Made by a program: the position numbers and the translations under genes
In this document: piece after piece, positions 1-9,068 of the stretch
Layout of the letters: every line of letters begins with the position of its first letter
Numbering within the stretch: position 1 is the stretch's first letter
Origin: an uncultured Shewanella sp.
GTDB lineage: Bacteria; Pseudomonadota; Gammaproteobacteria; Enterobacterales; Shewanellaceae
Assembly (NCBI RefSeq): GCF_947501665.1
Contig: NZ_CANMWS010000002.1
Coordinates: 1-64,000, forward strand
Direction: 5' to 3'
Length of the DNA: 64,000 nucleotides
The notes under the pieces: generated by a model
The model's database searches: none
What the model saw: only the letters and a program-made list of their open reading frames with translations
What the model was told of the DNA's origin: nothing

Positions 1-73
1 CGATTAGCTCAGCTGGGAGAGCACCTCCCTTACAAGGAGGGGGTCACTGGTTCGAGCCCAGTATCGACCACCA
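1..73 (+). tRNA. tRNA-Val (anticodon TAC), 5' end outside the window
   Basis: The sequence is identical to the complete tRNA at 131-206 except that its first three bases (GGT) lie before the window. The anticodon loop reads CTTACAA, so the anticodon is TAC (valine). The T arm GGTTCGAGCC and a gene-encoded CCA end (71-73) are present. It forms a tandem pair with the next tRNA, 57 bases apart. Confidence 0.95.
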
Positions 74-130
74 TTATTGCCTTTTTAATGAGTCAATAAT
101 TCAATACAATACGCTGTAAAGAAAGTCCCA

Positions 131-206
131 GGTCGATTAGCTCAGCTGGGAGAGCACCTCCCTTACAAGGAGGGGGTCACTGGTTCGAGCCCAGTATCGA
201 CCACCA
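131..206 (+). tRNA. tRNA-Val (anticodon TAC)
   Basis: This is a complete 76-base cloverleaf. The acceptor stem GGTCGAT pairs with ATCGACC, the D arm is AGCTCAGCTGGGAGAGC, the anticodon stem CCTCC/GGAGG encloses loop CTTACAA (anticodon at 164-166), and CCA is encoded in the gene. It is the second of two identical tandem copies and probably belongs to a longer tRNA-Val array that starts upstream of the window. Confidence 0.97.
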
Positions 207-331
207 TTATCACCTATCAAATTCACATCAGTTTCATCATTTATTCTCTATTTAGTTTTATATTCCTCGACAAGAAAACCAATAGGCTATAATTAATACT
301 TTAGTATTAGCGTTGAGCGGAGAAATCACCA

Positions 332-556
332 ATGACAGCGGATATCAGTCAATCAACATCAATTGAAAGCATTGCCTCCTATTTAAAAATAACGCATCAA
401 TATGATGAGAAAACAGCATTAATAGAAGCAAAACAAATGGTTCACGAACTTGTAGAAATGAGACAACAAGGTGTTATTACAGGCTGGTATTTCAATGAAC
501 AAGGAAAACTAGAACTTTTACCGACTGAAAAGAGTCATCGTACGATTTTAAAGTAA
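332..556 (+). CDS. Small hypothetical protein (74 aa)
   Basis: The 74-residue protein has no signal peptide or membrane segment. It looks like a small helical soluble protein with an acidic/glutamine-rich middle and a C-terminal part (GWYFNEQGKLELLP) that could form a beta hairpin. A GGAG ribosome-binding site lies about 8 bases before the ATG. The gene stands alone between the tRNAs and a convergent MFS gene. I do not recognise the family and assign no function. Coding status rests on the ribosome-binding site, the open frame and its placement. Confidence 0.6.
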   Translation: MTADISQSTSIESIASYLKITHQYDEKTALIEAKQMVHELVEMRQQGVITGWYFNEQGKLELLPTEKSHRTILK

Positions 557-603
557 GTCCAAATCGGTAATATGAAGTATATGTTCGATCCAAAAGTAAC
601 AAG

Positions 604-1833
604 CTAAGAAGCTGACAAGCCAACTTTTGCCCTTTCAGGAACAGAAATATACTTAGCTATTAAAAGTAATGTCACAAACAAAACTGCCACAACACCTAAT
701 ACAACACCATTCCAGCCCCAGTGTTGCCAAAATGGCAATAAATAAGGCCCGCCTAACGCCGCACCAATATAATAGATACATAAGTACAGGGCCGTGGCTT
801 TCGATCTATGTTCACTCACCCTCATAGCAACCCAAGTGTTGCAGCTACTGTGTAGTAAAAAAAAGCCGAAAGCACTCACCAAAAAACCTAAAAAAATCAT
901 AAGGGCACTGTTGAATAAGGTTAACGATACTCCAAAAAACATCAGCCCTATACAAAATAATAAAACCCGTGACAATCCTAATCGTCGAACCCACCTTCCT
1001 GAACCATAAGAAGCAAACGTGCCACTGAGATAACATAAAAAAATAAAAGTCACCTCAAAACGCCCCCAGGAAAAAGGTTTAGCCATTAAGTGTAATTGAA
1101 TATAACTAAATTGATTCACCATCACCATAAAGGCCAACCCACCAATACAATATACTAATCGCATTTTGACATCTTTAAGATGTATGACAAAACCGGCCAT
1201 GTCCGCCTTACGCAAATACTGTGTTGACTGAGTGTTAATAGGCTTAATGAAACGACACTCAGGCAAATAATAGCTCGATAAAAAGCAACCGATTAGCGAA
1301 ATAACAAACAAGAGTTGCATAGATTGAGGCCAAGTCAAATATTCAGACATGGTTCCCCCCAGTAACCGACCTAAGATTCCGCCTACACTGTTCACGGTAA
1401 TATATATAGCTCCAGCTTTTAATAACGCATTTTGTCCTAATTCATCTTTAAAGTAAGCCATTGCAACAGCAGGTAACGCCGCAAGAAATACCCCTTGTAT
1501 CATTCTCAATATTAATAACACAGAAAAGTCTTGAGTCCATATCATCAGAAAATCGAGCAATACGATTAAATATAGACTTACGATAGCAGGTGTTTTACGA
1601 CCAATACGATCAGACATGATTGCAAAGGCTAATAAAGATATTGCTAGGGTGAAACTGGTTACCGATAAAAGTAAGGTTGCCTGACTCATGGAAACGATAA
1701 AGTGCTCAGCAATTAACGGTAGCATCCCTTGTACTAAATATAAGTTGATATATACCACCACGGATGCAATTGACACGCCTGTAATTAACCGCCTTTCTCT
1801 TTTCACTTGCTCCATTGCTAACATCGAGCTCAA
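604..1833 (-). CDS. MFS transporter, YnfM-like exporter
   Basis: The 409-aa protein is built almost entirely of hydrophobic helices, consistent with the 12 membrane segments of a major facilitator. The loop between helices 2 and 3 carries the MFS signature SDRIGRK. The N-terminal half (YLVQGMLPLIAEHF) resembles E. coli YnfM and related drug/arabinose-type exporters. The substrate cannot be read from the sequence. The gene is divergent from a LysR regulator 91 bases away, the same arrangement as ynfM/ynfL in E. coli, so the regulator probably controls it. Confidence 0.85.
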   Translation of the reverse strand: MSSMLAMEQVKRERRLITGVSIASVVVYINLYLVQGMLPLIAEHFIVSMSQATLLLSVTSFTLAISLLAFAIMSDRIGRKTPAIVSLYLIVLLDFLMIWTQDFSVLLILRMIQGVFLAALPAVAMAYFKDELGQNALLKAGAIYITVNSVGGILGRLLGGTMSEYLTWPQSMQLLFVISLIGCFLSSYYLPECRFIKPINTQSTQYLRKADMAGFVIHLKDVKMRLVYCIGGLAFMVMVNQFSYIQLHLMAKPFSWGRFEVTFIFLCYLSGTFASYGSGRWVRRLGLSRVLLFCIGLMFFGVSLTLFNSALMIFLGFLVSAFGFFLLHSSCNTWVAMRVSEHRSKATALYLCIYYIGAALGGPYLLPFWQHWGWNGVVLGVVAVLFVTLLLIAKYISVPERAKVGLSAS

Positions 1834-1858
1834 CCTGCATTATCATTTAGTAATAGAC

Positions 1859-1888
1859 ATAGTTTATCAATGCTATTAGCATAACTAT
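1859..1888. promoter_or_regulatory. Putative LysR operator between divergent genes
   Basis: An interrupted dyad ATAGTT-N18-AACTAT (1859-1864 and 1883-1888) surrounds an inner palindrome TGCTATTAGCA (1871-1881). It lies midway in the 91-base gap between the MFS and LysR genes, where a LysR protein would be expected to bind to control both. Binding is inferred from symmetry and position only. Confidence 0.45.
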
Positions 1889-1924
1889 AATAAATAAAAA
1901 GCATCCTACCTATACATTTTTGTT

Positions 1925-2806
1925 ATGGATATAAAACAACTTAACCACTTAACAACCCTAGTCGATGAAGGCAGTTTTACTAAAGCAGCTAAACAATTGC
2001 ACATTGCCCAGCCCGCCCTAAGCCAAAGCATTAAACGATTAGAGCTATCCTTAGGTGTTACATTAATCGATAGGCATTATCAGAGCCGAAATAAGCCTAT
2101 AACCCTTACAGCAGAAGGTCATGTACTGCATACCCATGCCACGCTGATATTACAACAAGTACAGCAAGCAGAAGCACACATTAAATCTATGGCGAATTTA
2201 ACCCGTGGTGAAGTGAGAGTCGCGGTATCAGGCATGCTGGGATCTTTTTATCTCCCCACACGATTAATGGCATTTAGACATCAGCACCCTAGCTTAAAAC
2301 TATCCTTATTTGAAGGTGGTACTCGACATGCCCTTGCCATGCTTCAAAAAGAGGAAGTCGACATCGCTATCGTCAACTCAGACGATCTTACCGACGAATT
2401 TGATAGTCACTTATTATTACAGGAACAAATGGTCGCGGCTGTTGGTCTAAATCATCCCCTCGCGAGACAAAAAGAAATCACATTGACACAGTTTTTTAAT
2501 CATGAGTTAGTCATGTTTCAGCCAGGTTACTTTCATAGAGAATGGATTTTAAAACAAGCTCAGCGCCTCAATCTACAAGCAAACATTGCTTTTGAGACTA
2601 ACCTCATCAATCTCATCAAACAAGTTATTTCGCAAGAGTTTGCCATTACGAGTGTGCTGAATATGGTCATTAAAGATGAAACTGATATCTTAGCAAAGCC
2701 TTTCAGCCCACCTATGTTTTTAGATCTTCATATCGCTTGGAAAAAACAGCGCCCTATCAGCCAAGCCGATAGAGCATTTGTAAATTTTTTAATGGAGAAT
2801 CGATAA
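1925..2806 (+). CDS. LysR-family transcriptional regulator
   Basis: The 293-aa protein has the standard LysR layout. An N-terminal winged helix-turn-helix (residues about 1-60, with FTKAAKQLHIAQPALSQSIKRLE) is followed by a periplasmic-binding-protein-like effector domain (about 90-290). The length is normal for the family. It is transcribed away from the MFS exporter, so it most likely regulates that gene and itself; the inducer is unknown. No clear Shine-Dalgarno sequence precedes the ATG, but the helix-turn-helix begins immediately after it. Confidence 0.9.
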   Translation: MDIKQLNHLTTLVDEGSFTKAAKQLHIAQPALSQSIKRLELSLGVTLIDRHYQSRNKPITLTAEGHVLHTHATLILQQVQQAEAHIKSMANLTRGEVRVAVSGMLGSFYLPTRLMAFRHQHPSLKLSLFEGGTRHALAMLQKEEVDIAIVNSDDLTDEFDSHLLLQEQMVAAVGLNHPLARQKEITLTQFFNHELVMFQPGYFHREWILKQAQRLNLQANIAFETNLINLIKQVISQEFAITSVLNMVIKDETDILAKPFSPPMFLDLHIAWKKQRPISQADRAFVNFLMENR

Positions 2807-2829
2807 ATGCACTGAATACGTAATCCAAC

Positions 2830-3492
2830 TCAAATTGCATCAGCTTGGTTTTCAGGAGTCGCCAGATTAAACGCCTCCAAAGCAAGGCAAGCTGCATTGA
2901 TCCGCTGTATATTAGGATAAAGACTTAAATCAACGCCAAACCGCTGAGCATTATACACTTGTGGAACAAGACATAAATCAGCCATCGACACGTTATTACC
3001 AAAGCAATATTGGCCTGAGGTATGTGTCAATTGTGCCTCTAGAGCAGTAAACCCTTGTGCGACCCAATGTTGATACCAACGACTTTTCTCTTCATCATTG
3101 ACGCTCAACTCATCGGTCAAATACTGTAATACTCTCAAGTTATTTAACGGGTGAATATCACAAGCTATCGACATCGCCATTGCTCGCACTTTTGCTCGCG
3201 CTAAGCTAGATGAAGGCAATAAAGGCTGATGAGGGTATACTTCATCTAAATACTCTAAAATAGCCATAGACTGAGTCAGCACTTCATCTTCTGATCCCCT
3301 ATTTTCGTCATGAATGACAAAACTTGGCACTAACGCTTGAGGATTTAGTGCTAAATAAGCCGCTTTATGTTGCTCCCCGCCTTCCCTTACAAGGTGCACA
3401 GATAACTGCTCAACAGTAATATTTTTTAAATTTAATGCAATGCGCACACGATAGGCAGCACTTGAGCGCCAATATCCATAGAGCTTATTCAT
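2830..3492 (-). CDS. maiA: Maleylacetoacetate isomerase
   Basis: The 220-aa cytoplasmic enzyme of the zeta-class glutathione transferase family converts maleylacetoacetate to fumarylacetoacetate in the homogentisate branch of tyrosine breakdown. The N-terminal thioredoxin-like domain opens with YGYWRSSAAYRVRIALN, which contains the zeta-class SSxxxxRVRIAL signature, and a helical C-terminal domain follows. It lies 173 bases downstream of fahA on the same strand, the next enzyme in the pathway. TyrR control is likely by association. Confidence 0.93.
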   Translation of the reverse strand: MNKLYGYWRSSAAYRVRIALNLKNITVEQLSVHLVREGGEQHKAAYLALNPQALVPSFVIHDENRGSEDEVLTQSMAILEYLDEVYPHQPLLPSSSLARAKVRAMAMSIACDIHPLNNLRVLQYLTDELSVNDEEKSRWYQHWVAQGFTALEAQLTHTSGQYCFGNNVSMADLCLVPQVYNAQRFGVDLSLYPNIQRINAACLALEAFNLATPENQADAI

Positions 3493-3665
3493 TTTACAGT
3501 CCTTCTTAACATCCTTTTTATAGCCAAACCACTTAACAGTACTGATTTAAGGGCCCATAAAAATGCATCATTCAAAGATACATTACCCTAGTAGTTGTTA
3601 TGACCTTAAAATAATGCACCATCAAGTCGCTTGACTATAAGTTCGTTATTAGCAAGACAATGTCA

Positions 3666-4652
3666 TTAACCTTGGTATTTCACTACTTTTTGATCAATGG
3701 CGCCAAAAATGGTGTGACCTTCATCATCAAACATTTCGATCCTCACTTTATCGCCAAATTGCATAAATGATGTACTTGCTACTCCATCAGCAATCACTTC
3801 CAACATCCTTTTTTCCGCAAGACAGCTTGAACCGGCACTGCGGTCATAATTCGAAATGGTTCCCGAGCCTATTATCGCCCCAGCACCTAAAGGCCGCGTT
3901 TTCGCAACATGAGACACAAGTTGGCTGAAATTGAAGGTCATATCGACCCCAGCATTAGGCTGACCAAACAGGGTATCGTTGAGATGAGTCACTAAAGGCA
4001 GGTGTACTTTAGTGTCTTGCCACTTTGCGCCCAACTCATCTGGCGTAATCGCCACAGGCGAAAAACTACTTGAAGGCTTAGCCTGATAAAAACCAAAACC
4101 TTTCGCTAATTCACCTGGGATCAAATTTCGCAGTGATACATCATTCACTAACATCAACAATTTAATATGCTGAGATGCATCTTCAGCCTTAACCCCCATA
4201 GGCACATCATCGGTGATCACAGCAATTTCAGACTCAAAATCAATTCCCCACTCTTCACTCGCTAAAGGAATATCAGCTTTAGGTTGAATAAAACAATCTG
4301 ATCCACCTTGATACACAAGAGGGTCGTGCCAAAAAGTCTCAGGCATTTGCGCACCTCGTGCCTTTCTCACCAACTCAACATGATTGACATACGCACTGCC
4401 GTCAGCCCACTGATAAGCTCTTGGTAAAGGAGAGTGACATTTAGACTCATCAAACACGAGGCTGTTCTCGATTAACCCTTCATTTAAAGCATCATAAAGT
4501 TCTTGTAATTGAGGATAAAGCAGCGCCCAAGAATCCAGTAATTGCTGCATAGTATGCGCAATGGCTGGCACGGCGACGGCTTTCGATAAATCACGACTGA
4601 CGAGCACTAGCTGACCATCACGTGTTCCGTTATCATAACTTGCTAATTTCAT
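3666..4652 (-). CDS. fahA: Fumarylacetoacetate hydrolase family protein
   Basis: The 328-aa enzyme is predicted to cleave fumarylacetoacetate to fumarate and acetoacetate. The FAH-fold features are visible: the metal-binding FESEIAVITDD stretch (around residue 140), LRNLIPGELAKGFGF, and the GAGAIIGSGTISNYDR core followed by SCLAEKR. It is shorter than the roughly 420-residue mammalian-type enzyme. Its place between tyrR and maiA supports the tyrosine-catabolism role. A candidate TyrR box lies 141-158 bases upstream of the start. Confidence 0.88.
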   Translation of the reverse strand: MKLASYDNGTRDGQLVLVSRDLSKAVAVPAIAHTMQQLLDSWALLYPQLQELYDALNEGLIENSLVFDESKCHSPLPRAYQWADGSAYVNHVELVRKARGAQMPETFWHDPLVYQGGSDCFIQPKADIPLASEEWGIDFESEIAVITDDVPMGVKAEDASQHIKLLMLVNDVSLRNLIPGELAKGFGFYQAKPSSSFSPVAITPDELGAKWQDTKVHLPLVTHLNDTLFGQPNAGVDMTFNFSQLVSHVAKTRPLGAGAIIGSGTISNYDRSAGSSCLAEKRMLEVIADGVASTSFMQFGDKVRIEMFDDEGHTIFGAIDQKVVKYQG

Positions 4653-4792
4653 ATGATCCTCGTTTTGTCAAAATATAAGACGATGCTTACTTAATGAACA
4701 TGTTTTTTCTTTCAATGGCAAGAGCCTACCTTCATCCTTTAAGAGATAAAATTACATAGGTGAAAATTTATGAGTTAAAAAAAGAAAAAATA

Positions 4793-4810
4793 CGTAAACT
4801 TATCATTACA
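4793..4810. promoter_or_regulatory. Putative TyrR box upstream of fahA
   Basis: CGTAAACTTATCATTACA matches the TyrR consensus TGTAAA-N6-TTTACA at 10 of 12 fixed positions, including the key G and C at positions 2 and 17. It lies between the end of tyrR and the start of fahA, about 140 bases before fahA. A very similar box precedes phhA. Binding is inferred. Confidence 0.6.
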
Positions 4811-4862
4811 ATGATAGTCGTAATAAAGAATACAACCCCAAATAAGGCTGATAAATTAACCA

Positions 4863-6407
4863 TTAAGCTGGCTTAGGTTTACTGATTTTATATTCTCTAA
4901 GCTTATTGGCAATGGCGGTATGAGACACACCTAACTTTCTTGCCAATTGTCGAGTACTGGGGTATGCCGGATAAAGTCGCCTCAAAAGGTTTGATTCAAA
5001 TTGCTTCATAGCTTCATCTAAACAACCTTCGAACTCTTCATCAAAATAACCAAAACCTTCAGCATAAGACGGTAACTTTAACTGCTCAATATTTAACTCT
5101 GTATGCCCGTCCCACATAGACACGGCTCTAAAAATAGCATTCTTTAACTGACGTACATTCCCCGGCCATGCATACTCCAATAAATGCTCGCGACATGCCG
5201 CTGAAATCCGCCTAATAGGAATGGACAGCTGCTGACTATAATGTTCTAAAAACATTTCGGTTAAAGGAAGGACATCAATTTTTCGTTCCCGTAGTGCTGG
5301 CATATGAAAACTCAAAACATGGATACGATAGTAAAGATCTTCTCTAAACTCTCCATTTTGACAGAGCTCAGCAAGATTTTTTTGTGTCGAGCAAATTATT
5401 CTCACATCAACTCTGACTTCCTCACTCCCTCCAACTCTTCTAAAACTGCCATCTTGAAGAAAGCGTAATAATTTTACCTGAGCAGAAGCTGACATTTCAG
5501 CGATTTCATCAAGAAAAACCGTCCCTCCATCCCCCTCTTCAAAAAAACCTTTCTTAACGACAGCGCCTTTATTCACATAGCCAAAAAGCTCTTCTTCAGC
5601 GGCACTATCTGGCATTGCTGCACAGTTAATCGCAATAAAAGGACTTTCTCTACGCATACTAGCGTCATGGCAAGCTCTGGCCATTAATTCTTTACCCGTT
5701 CCAGTTTCTCCAGTAATTAATAAAGGTGCATCAAGCTGCGCCATTCGCCGTGCTTGTGCTAATACTGCTTTCATTTTATCACTGCTGGCTAAAACGGTTT
5801 CAAAACCAGAAGATTGATTTTGCAAAGCATTAAACTGTTTACCCACCCGCGCAGGAGATTTAAGCAATACAACAGCCCCTGCTAGAATAGACTCCTCAGG
5901 GCCGTCAGGAAGGTAAATAGGCAACATTTCAGCCAAGTATTCATTTTCACCTATAGTGACCCGTGTCGCTTGAGCTAATACTTGAGGCTCACTTAACCAG
6001 CGGCTAAAATTGACTCCTTGTACCCAATGATTCAATGGTTCATCTTGCACTTCTTGTTCTGACATACCCAAAGTCAGTAAAGCTGATTCATTGACAATGC
6101 AAATTTTTCCTTTTGCATCAAGAGAGAATACGCAATCAGGTAAAGTCTTCAATAACGTCTTAAGGGCATAATGCTCTTGCTCTGAGGGCATAAAAGACAC
6201 GGTTCGAACATCATGTACTCCTTCGACTTTACGAATTAAAGGAAGTAATTCACTTAATATATCAAAATTAACTTCTGCGAATTGTAAATAAAGAAAACCT
6301 TGATTACTTGCATCAATGGCAAATAAATTAATGCTATAGCCTTCCATGATAGTTAAAATATCTTTTGCTAAACCAACACGATCCAAACAGCTGACTTCCA
6401 AACGCAT
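4863..6407 (-). CDS. tyrR: TyrR transcriptional regulator of aromatic amino-acid metabolism
   Basis: The 514-aa protein has an N-terminal ACT domain (1-75), a PAS domain (about 80-190), an AAA+ ATPase domain (about 205-430) and a C-terminal Fis-like helix-turn-helix (TRQLARKLGVSHTAIANKLR). Walker A is GETGTGKE and Walker B is GGTVFLDEIAEMS. The sigma54-contact GAFTGA loop is missing and replaced by YVNKGAVVKKGFF, as expected for TyrR, which acts on sigma70 promoters. It responds to tyrosine and phenylalanine in known relatives. It sits between phhB and fahA, the genes it probably controls. Confidence 0.96.
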   Translation of the reverse strand: MRLEVSCLDRVGLAKDILTIMEGYSINLFAIDASNQGFLYLQFAEVNFDILSELLPLIRKVEGVHDVRTVSFMPSEQEHYALKTLLKTLPDCVFSLDAKGKICIVNESALLTLGMSEQEVQDEPLNHWVQGVNFSRWLSEPQVLAQATRVTIGENEYLAEMLPIYLPDGPEESILAGAVVLLKSPARVGKQFNALQNQSSGFETVLASSDKMKAVLAQARRMAQLDAPLLITGETGTGKELMARACHDASMRRESPFIAINCAAMPDSAAEEELFGYVNKGAVVKKGFFEEGDGGTVFLDEIAEMSASAQVKLLRFLQDGSFRRVGGSEEVRVDVRIICSTQKNLAELCQNGEFREDLYYRIHVLSFHMPALRERKIDVLPLTEMFLEHYSQQLSIPIRRISAACREHLLEYAWPGNVRQLKNAIFRAVSMWDGHTELNIEQLKLPSYAEGFGYFDEEFEGCLDEAMKQFESNLLRRLYPAYPSTRQLARKLGVSHTAIANKLREYKISKPKPA

Positions 6408-6610
6408 AATTTACCCTTTCCTTTTCTATATCAACTCAAGTCATTCACAACTCGTCTAAACATAAAAATGAGTCGTTCACTAACATTGTGGTACTTAGGC
6501 GATTTAAATAAATTAAACCTAATATGAGGTGACATTGGATATTTAGTGCGTATACGGTAAAAGGTTATGGCGAGTGTGGCAAGCCTAGTTTACAAGGCAT
6601 GCTAAAAAAC

Positions 6611-6640
6611 AACAAAAAATGGCGCTGAAAGCACCATTTT
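6611..6640 (-). terminator. Rho-independent terminator after phhB
   Basis: On the minus strand the stem AAAATGGTGC pairs with GCGCCATTTT (one mismatch) around a TTTCA loop and runs into a T-rich tract. It lies about 50 bases past the phhB stop, so it would end the phhA-phhB transcript before tyrR. Confidence 0.75.
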
Positions 6641-6690
6641 ATTCTTTATATCAAAGAGACTTGAAACTAAAAAATCATCAATATAAGCAG

Positions 6691-7038
6691 CTACTTACCA
6701 CTAATTAATAATTCGTCAGTTTTCGCCGCCATAATAAAATCATTTTGATGTAAACCTTTCACTGAATGCGACCACCATGTCACGGTCACCTTTCCCCATT
6801 CGGTTAAAATGCCTGGGTGATGAAAGTCTGTCTCTGCAAGATCGGCTAATGCATTGGTAAATGCCATCGCTAATTTAAAGTTTTTGAATTTAAAAACCCG
6901 CTCAAGTTGCATCACACCATCACGCACAACCACTGCCCAATCAGGGATCATTTTAATCAAATTTGCCAGTTCTTCATCAGACACTTGAGGAGCTCCAACT
7001 TGGCAAGCCTCACATTGCATCTCAGCTAGTTTAGTCAT
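6691..7038 (-). CDS. phhB: 4a-hydroxytetrahydrobiopterin dehydratase (pterin carbinolamine dehydratase)
   Basis: The 115-aa cytoplasmic enzyme dehydrates 4a-hydroxytetrahydropterin so that the cofactor of phenylalanine hydroxylase can be recycled. The family motif appears as [22 protein letters not shown], containing the catalytic paired histidines and the later histidine. The length is typical. It follows phhA by 42 bases on the same strand, forming a phhA-phhB operon closed by a terminator. Confidence 0.95.
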   Translation of the reverse strand: MTKLAEMQCEACQVGAPQVSDEELANLIKMIPDWAVVVRDGVMQLERVFKFKNFKLAMAFTNALADLAETDFHHPGILTEWGKVTVTWWSHSVKGLHQNDFIMAAKTDELLISGK

Positions 7039-7080
7039 TATTATTCCTTGCAGTTAACATAATAGCTAATCGCTATCTTT

Positions 7081-7881
7081 TTATGATGATACTTTCTTCT
7101 TTTGTTTAAACTTAGCAGGTAGTAAGCCCAATTTTATCGCCTCTTTCACGCACGCCATAATATCCATTTTTGCAATATCATCTAAGACACTAATATGGTC
7201 GATGGTATAATAAACCGGCTGCATGATATCAATACGATAAGGTGTTCGTAACACCTCAAGTAAATCAAAAGGTTTAATCTCAGGAATAGTGCCTGTGACA
7301 TAAAGCGTTTCGCCGGGTGAACTTAAAATGCCACCACCATAAATTCTTAGCGTATCTGGAGCCGATTGAATAAGACCAAACTCCACAGTAAACCAGTAAA
7401 GCCTAGCCAAATACACTCTCTCTTGTGGCGAAGCCGCCAAGCCCAACTGCCCATACAAATGCGAAAAATGAGCAAATGATGGATTAGTTAATAAGGGACA
7501 ATGACCAAAGATCTCATGAAAGATATCAGGCTCTTGAAGATAATCAAGCTCTTGTTTATTACGGATAAAAGTTGCAACAGGAAAAGATTTATTAGCCAAA
7601 AGCTCAAAAAATTTAGCAAAAGAAATCAATGCAGGGACAGCCGCCGTCTTCCATCCGGTTGTATTTAATAAAACCTTATCGATTTCACCTAATTGAGGGA
7701 TCCTATCACTGGGCAAAGATAATGCATCTAAGCCTAAAAGGTATTCTTCACAAGCACGACCAGGCAATTTATCTAATTGGCGAGTATATAGCTGGCGCCA
7801 AATATCATGCTCATCTTGAGGGTATTGTATTAATCCATTTAAATCGGCATTACGCGCAATATATTGTGTTTTTGTATTCAT
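7081..7881 (-). CDS. phhA: Phenylalanine-4-hydroxylase
   Basis: This tetrahydropterin- and iron-dependent monooxygenase converts phenylalanine to tyrosine. The catalytic-domain motifs are clear: the iron-ligand histidines in DIFHEIFGHCPLL and the ligand glutamate in YWFTVEFGL. From the chosen ATG at 7881 it has 266 residues, normal for the bacterial enzyme, which lacks the ACT regulatory domain. The frame is open back to an ATG at 7947, giving 288 residues; neither start has a good ribosome-binding site. The later start is chosen because the extra residues do not look like the family. A candidate TyrR box lies upstream at 7984-8001. Confidence 0.95.
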   Translation of the reverse strand: MNTKTQYIARNADLNGLIQYPQDEHDIWRQLYTRQLDKLPGRACEEYLLGLDALSLPSDRIPQLGEIDKVLLNTTGWKTAAVPALISFAKFFELLANKSFPVATFIRNKQELDYLQEPDIFHEIFGHCPLLTNPSFAHFSHLYGQLGLAASPQERVYLARLYWFTVEFGLIQSAPDTLRIYGGGILSSPGETLYVTGTIPEIKPFDLLEVLRTPYRIDIMQPVYYTIDHISVLDDIAKMDIMACVKEAIKLGLLPAKFKQKKKVSS

Positions 7882-7983
7882 CGTTTTTACACACATCCAG
7901 TTGCAACTCTTTTCATAGTTAACTAAAGCAGGCATTTTGTTAACCATGGGGAGATTAATTCTTTTGACTGAACATAATAATTC

Positions 7984-8001
7984 CGTAAACTTTTTGTTAC
8001 A
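7984..8001. promoter_or_regulatory. Putative TyrR box upstream of phhA
   Basis: CGTAAACTTTTTGTTACA matches TGTAAA-N6-TTTACA at 10 of 12 fixed positions and keeps the essential outer G and C. It shares the half-site CGTAAACTT with the box before fahA. It lies about 100 bases before the chosen phhA start, in the gap between phhA and galU. Binding is inferred. Confidence 0.6.
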
Positions 8002-8156
8002 CCTTTATGCAAGGCTATTATTTATCCATAGGATTGAACACATATTGAGTAATACAGATCGATTTTATTCATTACAGTTAAAAAACTGTTTTGATATATG
8101 TATTTTGTCCGTAATATAACTGCACTCTCTGTACTCTTTAAACATTAAGGAAGACA

Positions 8157-9068
8157 ATGCAGTCAAATCAAATTCGTAAAGCCGTTATTCCAGTTGCGGG
8201 TCTAGGTACTCGTATGCTTCCCGCCACAAAAGCAATTCCAAAAGAAATGCTACCTGTAATGGATAAGCCATTGATCCAATATGTTGTCAATGAAGCTATC
8301 GCCGCAGGCATCGATGAAATAGTTCTGGTCACTCATGCCAGTAAAAATTCCATTGAAAATCATTTTGATACTAGTTTTGAACTTGAAGCTCAGCTCGAAA
8401 GCCGAGTAAAAAGACAATTGTTATCTGAAGTACAAGCTATTTGCCCAAGCCATGTTTCTGTCATTAGCGTACGCCAATCTCAAGCAAAAGGACTGGGCCA
8501 TGCCATTTCTTGTGCTTATCCCGTTGTTGGCGATCACCCATTTGCCGTATTACTGCCCGATGTTATTATTGATAGTGCAAGTTGTCATCTGCATCTCGAT
8601 AACTTAGCCGATATGGTGAAACAATATAATAAAACACAAATCAGCCAAATTATGGTTGAAGGCGTTCCGCAAGATCAAGTGGATCAATATGGCATTGCAG
8701 ATGTCAATGGTCATCCATTATCACCCGGTGAGTCTTGCCCTCTTGCACAATTAGTTGAAAAGCCCAAAATCAGTGAAGCCCCTTCAAATTTAAGTGTGGT
8801 GGGCCGGTACATCCTTCCTCCGGAAATCTGGGGCTTACTGGCAAAAACCCCCGCAGGGGCCGGTAATGAGATCCAACTGACCGATGCCATTGCCATGCTC
8901 ATGAACAAGCAAACTGTCAATGCCTATTATATGCAAGGTAAAAGCCATGACTGTGGTAATAAACTCGGTTATATGCAAGCCACTGTAGAGCATGCCATTC
9001 GACATAAAGAAATTGGTTCAGAATTTAAAGCATATTTGAAAAATCTCGTTAAGGACATGAAGATATGA
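8157..9068 (+). CDS. galU: UTP-glucose-1-phosphate uridylyltransferase
   Basis: The 303-aa cytoplasmic enzyme makes UDP-glucose from UTP and glucose-1-phosphate. The nucleotide-binding signature [19 protein letters not shown] lies near the N terminus, followed by the sugar-binding VEKP motif and [11 protein letters not shown] ribosome-binding site AAGGAAG lies 6 bases before the ATG. Its stop overlaps the start of galE by four bases (ATGA), so the two are co-translated. They supply UDP-glucose and UDP-galactose for the nearby surface-polysaccharide locus and for LPS. Confidence 0.97.
   Translation: MQSNQIRKAVIPVAGLGTRMLPATKAIPKEMLPVMDKPLIQYVVNEAIAAGIDEIVLVTHASKNSIENHFDTSFELEAQLESRVKRQLLSEVQAICPSHVSVISVRQSQAKGLGHAISCAYPVVGDHPFAVLLPDVIIDSASCHLHLDNLADMVKQYNKTQISQIMVEGVPQDQVDQYGIADVNGHPLSPGESCPLAQLVEKPKISEAPSNLSVVGRYILPPEIWGLLAKTPAGAGNEIQLTDAIAMLMNKQTVNAYYMQGKSHDCGNKLGYMQATVEHAIRHKEIGSEFKAYLKNLVKDMKI

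Noticed and set aside
7937..8119. 60-codon frame between phhA and galU
   Set aside because: It overlaps the phhA upstream region and the candidate TyrR box, has no ribosome-binding site and shows no family.
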